Below are positions 17,665 to 25,642 of a DNA stretch of 64,000 bases, piece after piece. Within the stretch, counting starts at the first letter, position 1. Each line of letters begins with the position of its first letter. Origin of the DNA: Thiorhodospira sibirica ATCC 700588. Lineage in GTDB: Bacteria > Pseudomonadota > Gammaproteobacteria > Ectothiorhodospirales > Ectothiorhodospiraceae. The notes beneath the pieces were generated by a model. The model was given only the letters and a program-made list of their open reading frames with translations, made no database searches and was not told the DNA's origin. The stretch spans positions 2,339,169-2,403,168 of the forward strand of contig NZ_MU255056.1 of NCBI RefSeq assembly GCF_000227725.2, read 5' to 3'. The position numbers and the translations under genes are program-made.

Positions 17665-18885
17665 ATGATTCAGCGATCCTACCAATTCAGGTTTTACCCG
17701 ACCGCCGTGCAAATGGTGCTGCTCGCACAATGCTTTGGCGCGGCTCGATGGGTCTGGAATACCGCGCTGGCTTGGCGTTCGCACTGTTACAAGATCGCGG
17801 GCGAGAAGGTCACTGGCGTGGATTTCTCGCGTGAATTGACCTGGCTGAAAAAGATCGAAGCCTTCGCCTGGCTGGCGACGATCCCCTCCACGGTGCTGAC
17901 GCAAGCCCTGCGTGACCAGGATCGGGCCTTTGCCAACTTCTTTGCCAAGCGCGCCAGATACCCGCGATTCAAGAAACACCGTGAAGCCGCGTCGATCCGT
18001 TTCCAGATTGATCAGCGGGGGGTGATGAACGCCTATCGCGCGGGCGAATTTCTGAAGCTGCCCGGTCTTGGCCTGCTCGATGTCCGGTGGTCGCGGATCC
18101 CTGGCGGTGTCCCCAAGATGGTCACCATCCGTCGCGATGCCGCCGGGCGGTATTTCGTGGCCTTCATGGTTGAAGAAGCGATCCAGCAAGCCCCCGTCAG
18201 CACTCAAAGCGTGGGCATTGATGTCGGGCTGAAGGATGTCATCATCACCAGCGCTGGCCAAAAGTCCGGCAACCCGCGCTATCTGCGCAGGTATCAGCGC
18301 CGCTTGAAGATGGCCCAACGGCGATTGAGCCGGAAGCAAAAAGGCTCGAACCGCTGGCATCGGCAAAAGCGCCGAGTCGCACGGATTCATGCCCGTATCT
18401 CCGATTCCCGCAAAGACTTCCTGCACAAGCAAACCACGGCGCTGGTTCATGACCATGGCGTCATCGCCATTGAAGACCTGTGCGTGAAAGGGCTGGTCAG
18501 AACTCGCCTGGCGAAATCCATGAGTGATGCGGCGCTGGGTGAATTGCGCCGTCAGCTCGAATACAAGTGCCAATGGCACGGGCGCGTGTTGCTGGTCGCT
18601 GACCGCTTCGCCCCCACAAGTAAAACCTGCTCCAGTTGCGGCACGGTGCAAGCCGAAATGCCGTTGCGGATCCGGGACTGGACCTGTCCCGACTGCGGAG
18701 CCGTTCACGAGAGAGACGTAAACGCTGCCGTGAATGTACTCATGTTCGCTACGGGCGGTAGGCCCGAAGGTCATGCGCGTGGAGGGCGAGAGACCCCAAG
18801 CGCCGGAGTCCCTGTGGACCTCGGAAAGCTGGCGCCCGATGAAGCGCGAACCAAACCGGAATGCGCGGGAGCGTGTCATGGATGA
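17665..18885 (+). CDS. tnpB: TnpB, RNA-guided nuclease of an IS200/IS605-type (IS1341-like) element
   Basis: A 406-residue OrfB_IS605 protein. TnpB proteins are RuvC-type nucleases guided by the RNA encoded at the 3' end of their own element. All three RuvC acids are present: D186 (GIDVG), E270 (IAIEDL) and D351 (ERDVNAAVN). A zinc finger is formed by C322/C325 (CSSCG) and C341/C344 (CPDCG). The N-terminal domain opens RSYQFRFYPT as in the family. No tnpA is present, so the element cannot move by itself. The ATG at 17665 matches the conserved N-terminus; longer frames run back through the divergent gene and are rejected. The stop lies in a terminal hairpin TGTCAT-GG-ATGACA (18873-18886). It appears catalytically intact, not converted to a dead regulator. 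Confidence 0.93.
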   Translation: MIQRSYQFRFYPTAVQMVLLAQCFGAARWVWNTALAWRSHCYKIAGEKVTGVDFSRELTWLKKIEAFAWLATIPSTVLTQALRDQDRAFANFFAKRARYPRFKKHREAASIRFQIDQRGVMNAYRAGEFLKLPGLGLLDVRWSRIPGGVPKMVTIRRDAAGRYFVAFMVEEAIQQAPVSTQSVGIDVGLKDVIITSAGQKSGNPRYLRRYQRRLKMAQRRLSRKQKGSNRWHRQKRRVARIHARISDSRKDFLHKQTTALVHDHGVIAIEDLCVKGLVRTRLAKSMSDAALGELRRQLEYKCQWHGRVLLVADRFAPTSKTCSSCGTVQAEMPLRIRDWTCPDCGAVHERDVNAAVNVLMFATGGRPEGHARGGRETPSAGVPVDLGKLAPDEARTKPECAGACHG

Positions 18886-18903
18886 CATGCGACTAAGCAT
18901 TAG
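18740..18903 (+). ncRNA. Probable omega RNA / right end of the TnpB element
   Basis: TnpB guide RNAs come from the tnpB 3' end and the element's right end. Here the last ~50 codons are non-conserved and rich in complementary stretches (GGGCGAGAGACCC, GTCCCTGTGGAC, GGCGCC...), followed by the TGTCAT-GG-ATGACA hairpin and GCGACTAAGCATTAGGGG. If the right end is at about 18903, the guide would begin in the mtrB/pioB stump. Boundaries are not certain. Confidence 0.4.
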
Positions 18904-19239
18904 GGGCGGACTCCAATTTTTTTACTACCGGGAACTGCCCAACGCGCTGCATGGGTCTACATGGAAACCGCTGGACGTAACGACGTGTATGCCCCCCTGG
19001 ACAGTGTTGCCTATCCGATCTTGAAATCCCATCTGCAACAATGGACCTTATATGGCAACTACCGCCTGCGCCACAATCTCGACCTGCGCCTGCGCTACAT
19101 GCTTGAGCAATACCGCGAATCGGATTGGGGCCTGCACATCGACGGTATGCGCGGCGTAGGCGATTTGATTTTGCTGGATCAAAACAGCCCCAGCTACACC
19201 GCCCACCTCATGGCCGCCACACTGCTATATCGCTTTTAA
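18904..19239 (+). pseudogene. C-terminal remnant of an MtrB/PioB-family outer-membrane beta-barrel
   Basis: About 110 in-frame codons without a start, ending in the beta-barrel C-terminus TAHLMAATLLYRF (terminal Phe). The alternating-strand text (LYGNYRLRHNLDLRLRYMLE) and the DLILLDQNSPSYTAHLM end resemble the last strands of MtrB/PioB proteins. These are outer-membrane sheaths for decahaem cytochromes in extracellular electron transfer or iron oxidation. An intact homologue is ~650-900 residues. The 5' side is truncated exactly at the right end of the TnpB element. No decahaem cytochrome gene is nearby, so the electron-transfer cluster appears to have been lost. Identification rests on a short segment. 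Confidence 0.5.
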
Positions 19240-19536
19240 TGGTGGGGTTTGTAACGTGTTTAGTGACGTTGACCCAAGGCACAACAAGCCCGTCCTTCAG
19301 GGTTTGAGCAATCGCAGCACAACAGACGCTTGGCACTATTTGACATCCCCCCGGTTAAAGCACAAAGCCGGGGGATTCCACCGACGAAACAGCCAGCCCA
19401 ACTTGAGAGAACGAACAAATCGCGCTTAGCCGAAGGATTTCAGAACGTGGATCGGTAGTTGAGAGACGATGGCAGCAAGATGCCTACTGAAGGTTTAAGG
19501 ATGTTATTATAATAAGATTTTGCAAAACCTTACCGC
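19240..19536. other. Intergenic region with an IS605-like end hairpin
   Basis: TTTGACATC is followed by an inverted repeat CCCCCGG/CCGGGGG (19348-19374) and ATTCC. This is the arrangement seen at ends of IS200/IS605-type elements and may be the relic of a second copy. Near pcnB there is a good -10 TATAAT (19508-19513) without a clear -35. No gene is seen. Confidence 0.4.
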
Positions 19537-20934
19537 GTGTCGAAAAAACTATCCGTGCAAGCCAAGTCATCGTCGCAAAACACCCTGCCACTCGGCCCTC
19601 GCGTTATTCCGCGTGCGGAGCATCCGATCTCCCGGGCACAGATTAACGAACATGCACTCAAAGTGCTTTACAAGCTCAAAGACGCTGGCTTTCGCGCCTG
19701 TCTGGTGGGCGGTGGGGTGCGTGATCTGCTGCTGGGGCGTGAACCCAAAGACTTTGATATCGCCACCGATGCCCACCCGGAACAGGTGCGCCAGATCTTT
19801 CGCAATTGTCGCCTCATTGGGCGGCGGTTTCGCCTGGCGCATGTGTTTTTTGGCCGTGAGATTATCGAAGTGGCCACCTTCCGGGCAGCCCTTGGCGATG
19901 AGCACACAGACGGCAAGCCACGCAGTGGGGCCTTGCTCGAAGATGGGCGGATCATCCGCGATAACGTCTATGGCACCATTGAGCAGGACGCTTGGCGGCG
20001 GGATTTTTCCGTCAATGCCCTGTATTACGACATCAGCACCTTTTCGGTACTGGACTATACCGGCGGCATGGACGATCTCAAGCGCGGCGTGTTGCGCCTG
20101 ATCGGTGATCCCGCCGTGCGTTTTCGTGAAGATCCGGTGCGCCTGTTACGCGCCGTGCGTTTTGCGGCCAAACTGGGGTTCAAGCTTGATCCTGCCACCG
20201 AATATCACCTGCCCCGGCTGGGCTATTTGCTGGATGATGTTTCCCCGGCGCGCTTATTTGACGAGGCAATCAAGCTGTTTCAGGGCGGGTATGGGGTGCA
20301 GACCTTTGAGATGCTGCGCCATTATGATCTGTTTTGCTGCCTGTTTCCGCAGACTGAAGAGGCCCTAACGCACGAGGAGCACGGCTTTCCCCTGACCTTT
20401 GTCGTGCATGCCCTGCGCAGCACCGATGAGCGCATCGCCACCAATAAGCCCGTCAATCCGGCTTTTTTATATGCGGCGCTGCTATGGGAACCGGTGCGCC
20501 TGATGGCCGAGGCGCGTGTGACCAAAGGAGACTGCGCTATCGTCCCGGCGTTGCAGCTGGCGGCTGATGCCGTGTTGGCCCGGCAGATGCACTGCACCAG
20601 CATCCCGCGCCATCTCAGCAATATCATGCGTGAGATCTGGTCTTTGCAGCCTGGACTGTTAATTTGCAAAGGGCCGAAGGTTTTCAAAATCATGGCCCAT
20701 CCGCGTTTTCGGGCGGCTTATGACTTTTTCTGCCTGCGCGCCCAGGCTGGCGAAGTCTCTGAGGAATTGTGCCAATGGTGGACGCAGATCCAGACGCTCA
20801 ACGAGGCGGAACAAAAGCGCATGGCTGGACTGGGTGATAACACCGGCAAGAAACGCAAGAAACGCAAAAAGCGCACGGCCAAGCCTAAGACCCAACAAGA
20901 CCAAGCCCCGCAGGGCACCTCTCATGCCCCCTAA
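19537..20934 (+). CDS. pcnB: Poly(A) polymerase I
   Basis: A 465-residue class II nucleotidyltransferase that adds 3' poly(A) tails to RNA, promoting decay. The catalytic motif LVGGGVRDLLLG...DFDIATDA is present, as are RRFRLAHV, EVATFR and RRDFSVNALYYD. The C-terminus is lysine-rich and basic (KKRKKRKKRTAKPK), as in PcnB and unlike the CCA-adding enzyme. A GTG at 19537 gives an N-terminus like that of E. coli PcnB (VIPRAEHPISR aligns with VIPREQHAISR) but has no clear SD, so the exact start is uncertain. Its 3' end overlaps nth by 11 bp. Confidence 0.94.
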   Translation: MSKKLSVQAKSSSQNTLPLGPRVIPRAEHPISRAQINEHALKVLYKLKDAGFRACLVGGGVRDLLLGREPKDFDIATDAHPEQVRQIFRNCRLIGRRFRLAHVFFGREIIEVATFRAALGDEHTDGKPRSGALLEDGRIIRDNVYGTIEQDAWRRDFSVNALYYDISTFSVLDYTGGMDDLKRGVLRLIGDPAVRFREDPVRLLRAVRFAAKLGFKLDPATEYHLPRLGYLLDDVSPARLFDEAIKLFQGGYGVQTFEMLRHYDLFCCLFPQTEEALTHEEHGFPLTFVVHALRSTDERIATNKPVNPAFLYAALLWEPVRLMAEARVTKGDCAIVPALQLAADAVLARQMHCTSIPRHLSNIMREIWSLQPGLLICKGPKVFKIMAHPRFRAAYDFFCLRAQAGEVSEELCQWWTQIQTLNEAEQKRMAGLGDNTGKKRKKRKKRTAKPKTQQDQAPQGTSHAP

Positions 20935-21574
20935 AGCTATATCGGCATCGCGGCGCAGCGCACAGATCTTTGAGCGCCTGGCCCACGCCAACCCACACCC
21001 TACCACTGAGCTGCTTTACGAAAACCCCTTTCAGCTGCTCATTGCAGTGATGCTCTCCGCACAGGCCACTGACAAAAGCGTTAACCGGGTCACGCCGGGG
21101 CTATTTGCCCAGGCTCCCACGCCTCAAGCCATGTTCGCCTTGGGCGTAGAAGGCATCAAAGCACACATTAAAACCATCGGACTTTACAACCACAAAGCGG
21201 CCCATATTCACCAAAGCTGCGCGATCTTGTTGCACCAACATCAAGGCCAGGTTCCACGCGAGCGCGCCCAGCTTGAAGCACTGCCCGGCGTAGGGCGCAA
21301 AACCGCCAATGTCATCCTCAACACCGCCTTTGGTGAGCCAACCATTGCCGTAGACACCCATATCTTTCGCGTCGCCAACCGTACCGGTATCGCTGAGGCT
21401 AAAACCGTCAATAGCGTTGAAAAAATCCTCCTGGAAGTTGTCCCTGATTCCTTCAAACAACACGCCCACCACTGGCTCATTCTGCACGGACGCTATACCT
21501 GCACCGCCCGCAAACCCGCCTGCAACACCTGCCTGATTGCTGATTTATGCAAGACAGTCAACACCGCGCCTTAG
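20924..21574 (+). CDS. nth: Endonuclease III
   Basis: A 216-residue base-excision-repair DNA glycosylase/AP lyase acting on oxidised pyrimidines. The helix-hairpin-helix motif LPGVGRKTANVILN includes the catalytic lysine. VDTHIFR carries the catalytic aspartate. The [4Fe-4S] ligands are spaced C-x6-C-x2-C-x5-C at the C-terminus. The ATG at 20924 lies inside the end of pcnB; the frame extending back to 20720 is antiparallel noise over pcnB and is rejected. The length is standard. Confidence 0.97.
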   Translation: MPPKAISASRRSAQIFERLAHANPHPTTELLYENPFQLLIAVMLSAQATDKSVNRVTPGLFAQAPTPQAMFALGVEGIKAHIKTIGLYNHKAAHIHQSCAILLHQHQGQVPRERAQLEALPGVGRKTANVILNTAFGEPTIAVDTHIFRVANRTGIAEAKTVNSVEKILLEVVPDSFKQHAHHWLILHGRYTCTARKPACNTCLIADLCKTVNTAP

Positions 21575-21582
21575 CGTGGTCC

Positions 21583-21700
21583 TGGGAGCGCCGGGCACCA
21601 CCCCGGCAGATTTTTCTATGTAGGCAGCTCCGGCGGGCGGCGTTGCACATTTTTATGCGGAGTGGATGCGCCGCGCTCCCAGGGGCGTGGGCTGCCGCCT
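21583..21700. repeat. Dispersed intergenic palindromes after nth
   Basis: CTGGGAGCGCCGGGCACCACCCCGGCAG and further GCTCCGGCGG / GGATGCGCCGCGCTCCCAGG stretches belong to the GGAGCGC repeat family seen at 15158, 17101, 30340 and 39757. The outer arms CTGGGAGCGC and GCGCTCCCAGG are complementary over about 100 bp. Confidence 0.55.
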
Positions 21701-21828
21701 GGGTTGCAGTCGCACTTTCATATCAACGACAATGGTCACAATGAAGCGATCATGATACTGGCTTGGCAGGGTTTTCATGTTGATCTGGTGGGCGATGCTT
21801 CATCAACAGCATTCAGTATGGAGGTTTT

Positions 21829-22437
21829 ATGGATATCGTGCGTGTGTGGTGCCTATGTTCTGCCCTATGGCTTGCTTTATCAGGCTGTGCAAATACCAGC
21901 ACCGACCCTCGCGAAGGCGGCTTGCTGGGCGGTATAGCCGGTCTGCAATCGGGGGCCTATGAACAGCGTATTGCGGAGCGCGAGCAGCGTCTGGCCGAGT
22001 TGCGCGCAACCCAGGAAGCGCTGCATGATGAAAGCGTTTGGCTGGATGCGTGGCAGGAATCGGTGACCGCTGAGGTGTTGCACGAGCGCGAACGTCTGGA
22101 CGCGCTGCGATATGATCTTTCGCAGTTGGAGCAGCGCGTAAACAGCCTGAGTCGTGAACAGGCACACAGCGATCAACGCATTCAGGCTCTGCAAGAACGC
22201 CTCGCAACCCTCAGACAACAGCTCGACACACATCATAGCCACTTGCAAGGCTATCAGGGACACACCCCCTCACATACGGGCGCTGCGCTGATTTCGACGG
22301 TCTATAATCCCGAGACCAATGATGATGTGCCGGACGCGGAAGCCGATGAACGCTTGCAGGCCCTGCAAGCGCAGCGACGCGCCTTGCAACAGGAATATGA
22401 ATCACTGATTGAGCTGTCTTTACAGCTTGCCTTGTAA
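21829..22437 (+). CDS. Coiled-coil lipoprotein of unknown function
   Basis: A 202-residue secreted lipoprotein: signal peptide of about 19 residues ending in the lipobox LSGC, so Cys20 would be lipidated. Residues ~40-135 are a long heptad coiled coil rich in Arg, Glu, Gln and Leu (EQRIAEREQRLAEL), and a second short coil occupies ~170-200. The ATG at 21829 has an excellent SD (TGGAGG). It is followed, on the same strand, by a vWA protein and a LolD/TagT-like ATPase. TagQ, a lipoprotein in the T6SS threonine-phosphorylation pathway, occupies an analogous position in Pseudomonas, but no sequence match to TagQ is claimed. Confidence 0.75.
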   Translation: MDIVRVWCLCSALWLALSGCANTSTDPREGGLLGGIAGLQSGAYEQRIAEREQRLAELRATQEALHDESVWLDAWQESVTAEVLHERERLDALRYDLSQLEQRVNSLSREQAHSDQRIQALQERLATLRQQLDTHHSHLQGYQGHTPSHTGAALISTVYNPETNDDVPDAEADERLQALQAQRRALQQEYESLIELSLQLAL

Positions 22438-22498
22438 AAAGCGCAACACACGGCCACTCGGGCGGTTGCGCCTGCATCATGCGATGGAGGATTTTTCG

Positions 22499-24577
22499 AT
22501 GTTGCACTGCTTTCACCCTGCCTTTAACGCCGGGCGGTTCAGCCTGATCTTGGTGGCTTTGCTGCTTTGGCCCGTCAGCGCATGGGCCCAGTTGCATGAA
22601 CTGGAAGGTACGCACGGCCATACCCCTGAAGTCGATGCGGCTAATACCGCGCTGTCTGGTTATCTGCGTTGCGAGGGGGATGCGGCCTGTATCGACACCC
22701 GCACCCAGCTGCCCTTGCGCGTGTTGCCGCGCCCTTTTTCCAATCTGTATACCAGCACCCGCGCTGACGCCGGGGCTATCCTGCAGGCCAACATCCCGGC
22801 CTTTCATCCGCTGTATGTCTTTGCCCGCGAAGGGGTTGATCTGAGTGATCCGGCCAATCCACGCGGCTGGTATCAGGTCGGCAATACCCGCACTCAGGCC
22901 AGTGGCTGGATGCAGGCTCTCGATGTGCTGGAATGGCATCAGGCGCTGCTGGTGTCATACACCCACCCCGGCGGCGTCCTGGAAGGTCGTCACCCCGTCT
23001 TGATGTTTCGTGACAAGGCGACGCTGGAGGGGCTGGTGGACTCCTTTGATATGCGCAGCGATGCCGAGGTGTTTTACCAGCACATCCAGGCGGGTGAAAT
23101 ACCCGAAAGCCTGATCAGCATGGAACCACAGCGCTTTGTCGATATTACCCGCCAGTTTTACATCCTGCCGATTCTGGACTGGGAAGAGCTGCGCATCGAC
23201 GGTGATGATGTCCGCCTGTTACAAATCGCGGCGGCGGTGCCGCGTGAGCGGGGTGCTGATACCCTGCAAGATGGCGATTATCTGCAACAGGTCACGGTAG
23301 CCCGCGATGCCCAGCAAGGCATTGATCTTGATGCGCTCACGGTCGATATTGTCTTTGTCATCGACACCACCCGCAGTATGCAGCCCTTCATCGACATAAC
23401 CCGTGATGCGGTATTGCGCGTGGCCCAACGCTTTAGCGAGGAGATTGGCGAACGAGTGCGCTTTGGCCTGGTGACCTTCCGCGACTCGCTGGAAGTCATT
23501 CCACAGCTGGGCTATGACACCCGCAACTGGACACCGAACTTTGTAGACAGCAAGGCCTTGGCCGCCTTGCTCACTGATGAAGTCAAGGCCACCCAGGTCG
23601 GCAGTCTGGATTATGCCGAGGAGGTCTTTGCCGGGGTCAATCTGGCGCTGCGTTCCAACTGGCGTGAGGGCGCGCTGCGCTTTATGATCCTCATCGGCGA
23701 TGCCAGCTCGCACCCCAAGGGACATCCGCAAAACATCACCGGCAAAGACGAAACGGATCTGCGTCTGGAAGCCGATGATGCCCAGGTGCATCTGACCGCC
23801 ATTCACCTGCTGGAACCCCGCGCTGCGGAAGATCACCCCATTGCCGAGGCGCAATTTCGGCATTTGGCGCGGATTCGTGGCTCCCGCAATGAAGCGGCCT
23901 ATGAATCGGTGGATTTCAATGATCCCAAAGCCTTTGATCGCCTGATTGATGGGGTCGCCAATGGCTTGATTGCCCGCCTGGCGAGCACGCTGGGGGCATC
24001 CGTAGACACCGGGCAAGTGGCCACACCGCCTTCCGTCGAACGCATCTGGGAAGCCGCCCTGATCGAATATCTGGGTAAAGGCGCCAGCCCCCCGAAAGAT
24101 GTGGTGGCCTGGGTACTGGATCGTGACCTGATCAATCCGGTGGATCGCTCCCTGGATGTGCGTGTGCTGGTGACTCGGGAGCAGCTCAGCAGCCTGTCAC
24201 AGGCCCTAAACCAAGTAGTGCAGGCCCTGATGCGCGCCGAAGTCACGCAATCGCAGTTTTTCGAGGCCTTGCAAAGCGTCGCCGGGCAGACCATGAAACG
24301 CCCGGAGGACATCGGCCAGGCCCGTCAGCTTGCCGATACAGGACTATTGCCCGCCTTTATCCAGACCCTACCCTATCGCAGCGACATTCTCTCGCTCAGT
24401 GATGAAATGTTTGCCAGCATGACCGCCGAGCAACGCTCACAGCTTGAATGGAGCATCCTGGCCAAGCTGGAGCAGTACCGCGCCATCAACGAACAGGTCG
24501 ATGCCTGGTTTCGTCTCAATGACGCCGACGCTGACCGGGATCGGGTCTATCCGCTGCATCTGGACTATCTCCCCTGA
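22499..24577 (+). CDS. Secreted von Willebrand factor A domain protein (PpkA-vWA-like)
   Basis: A 692-residue periplasmic protein. It has a cleavable signal peptide (hydrophobic run SLILVALLLWP, cut after AWA), a ~250-residue N-terminal part of unknown fold containing an SH3-like stretch (GWYQVGNTRTQASGWMQ), and a vWA domain from ~285. The MIDAS motif DTTRS is at 289-293 in the context VDIVFVIDTTRSMQPFI, closely like the vWA region of PpkA kinases, but there is no kinase domain. The start is ATG 22499 with GGAGG eight bases upstream; an ATG at 22484 precedes the SD. It is 33 bp upstream of an ABC ATPase. A role in envelope signalling is inference. Confidence 0.8.
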   Translation: MLHCFHPAFNAGRFSLILVALLLWPVSAWAQLHELEGTHGHTPEVDAANTALSGYLRCEGDAACIDTRTQLPLRVLPRPFSNLYTSTRADAGAILQANIPAFHPLYVFAREGVDLSDPANPRGWYQVGNTRTQASGWMQALDVLEWHQALLVSYTHPGGVLEGRHPVLMFRDKATLEGLVDSFDMRSDAEVFYQHIQAGEIPESLISMEPQRFVDITRQFYILPILDWEELRIDGDDVRLLQIAAAVPRERGADTLQDGDYLQQVTVARDAQQGIDLDALTVDIVFVIDTTRSMQPFIDITRDAVLRVAQRFSEEIGERVRFGLVTFRDSLEVIPQLGYDTRNWTPNFVDSKALAALLTDEVKATQVGSLDYAEEVFAGVNLALRSNWREGALRFMILIGDASSHPKGHPQNITGKDETDLRLEADDAQVHLTAIHLLEPRAAEDHPIAEAQFRHLARIRGSRNEAAYESVDFNDPKAFDRLIDGVANGLIARLASTLGASVDTGQVATPPSVERIWEAALIEYLGKGASPPKDVVAWVLDRDLINPVDRSLDVRVLVTREQLSSLSQALNQVVQALMRAEVTQSQFFEALQSVAGQTMKRPEDIGQARQLADTGLLPAFIQTLPYRSDILSLSDEMFASMTAEQRSQLEWSILAKLEQYRAINEQVDAWFRLNDADADRDRVYPLHLDYLP

Positions 24578-24610
24578 GCCACCCGCCCGGAAGATATAAG
24601 GTTAAACCGC

Positions 24611-25393
24611 ATGGCTACGACGCAAACGCAGGCAAGGCAAAGCGATACTGCACTGGTATCCATTGAGGGTCTGCACAAGCGTCGTAGCCAGGGCGATAGC
24701 AGTTTCGTGCTGGATGTTCCGACGCTGCATATCCGCCCCGGCGAGGTGGTGGCGATCGTCGGTGATAGCGGCTGCGGCAAAAGCACCCTGCTCGATTTAC
24801 TCGCCCTGGTGATGCAACCCACTCGCGTCAGCACATTTACCATGCACCCCGATATCACCACCGAGGTTGATGTCGCCGCACTTTGGGCCATGCACCAGGA
24901 AACACGCCTGGCCCGGCTACGCTGCCAATCGCTAGGCTACATCCTGCAAACCGGCGGCCTCTTGCCGTTTCTGAATGTCTATGCCAATGCCGCCCTCAGC
25001 GCCCGCATCAAGGGCCTGCAGGAATCCGCCTATGCAAACCGCCTCCACGAACTGGCCACGCGGCTGGGCGTTGCAAACTGCCTGCCACGTATGCCAGATT
25101 CCCTGTCACTGGGCCAGCGCCAACGCATCGCCATCCTGCGGGCCTTGGTACACAATCCCGACATCATCCTGGCTGATGAACCCACCGCCTCGGTGGATAA
25201 AACCCGCGCCCGCAGCATCATGCAAGATCTCAACGCACTCGCCCGCGAACAAGGCGTCGCCGTAGTCATCGTCACCCACGATGTCGATCTGGTCGCCCCC
25301 TTTGCCGACATCACCTACGGCTTTGAAGTCCGCGAAATCTCCGCACAGGAAACGCATTCCTTGTTCATACCGCTACCCTCAAGCCATCAATAG
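24611..25393 (+). CDS. ABC transporter ATP-binding protein, LolD/MacB/TagT-like
   Basis: A 260-residue cytoplasmic ATPase. Walker A GDSGCGKST, signature LSLGQRQR, Walker B DIILADEPTAS and switch histidine (VTHDVD) are all intact. The subgroup (lipoprotein-release or MacB-like) normally pairs with an FtsX-type permease, and TagT does so with TagS. No permease gene exists here: the next gene, 249 bp on, is mutS. Either the permease is encoded elsewhere or the cassette has lost it. The ATG at 24611 is weakly preceded by AAGATATAAGG. Confidence 0.88.
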   Translation: MATTQTQARQSDTALVSIEGLHKRRSQGDSSFVLDVPTLHIRPGEVVAIVGDSGCGKSTLLDLLALVMQPTRVSTFTMHPDITTEVDVAALWAMHQETRLARLRCQSLGYILQTGGLLPFLNVYANAALSARIKGLQESAYANRLHELATRLGVANCLPRMPDSLSLGQRQRIAILRALVHNPDIILADEPTASVDKTRARSIMQDLNALAREQGVAVVIVTHDVDLVAPFADITYGFEVREISAQETHSLFIPLPSSHQ

Positions 25394-25642
25394 AACGCCC
25401 CTCCACCTGATAAGGTATCGCTGCGTCGGCATTCCAACCGGGTCTTGCCTTGGTGTCGGGCGTGGGGCTGCGGGCGGCATTTGCCAGAGGCGGCACAGGC
25501 AAAATGCCCGATGCGCCCGCCGCTTTGATAAGGATGTCAAGGCTTTGCATTTGGAATGGCGGTTGATCTTTATAACCGCCGTGATTTTCACCAAAGAATT
25601 CAGGCACTATACAAAATTTCAAATGATCCATTCCGCCGCTCA

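Noticed and set aside
17344-18900. 518-codon minus-strand frame opposite tnpB
   Set aside because: Antisense to tnpB, whose domains and catalytic residues are unambiguous.
21829-25393. Type VI secretion locus
   Set aside because: Only distant analogues of accessory Tag genes are present; no Tss core gene occurs anywhere in the window.
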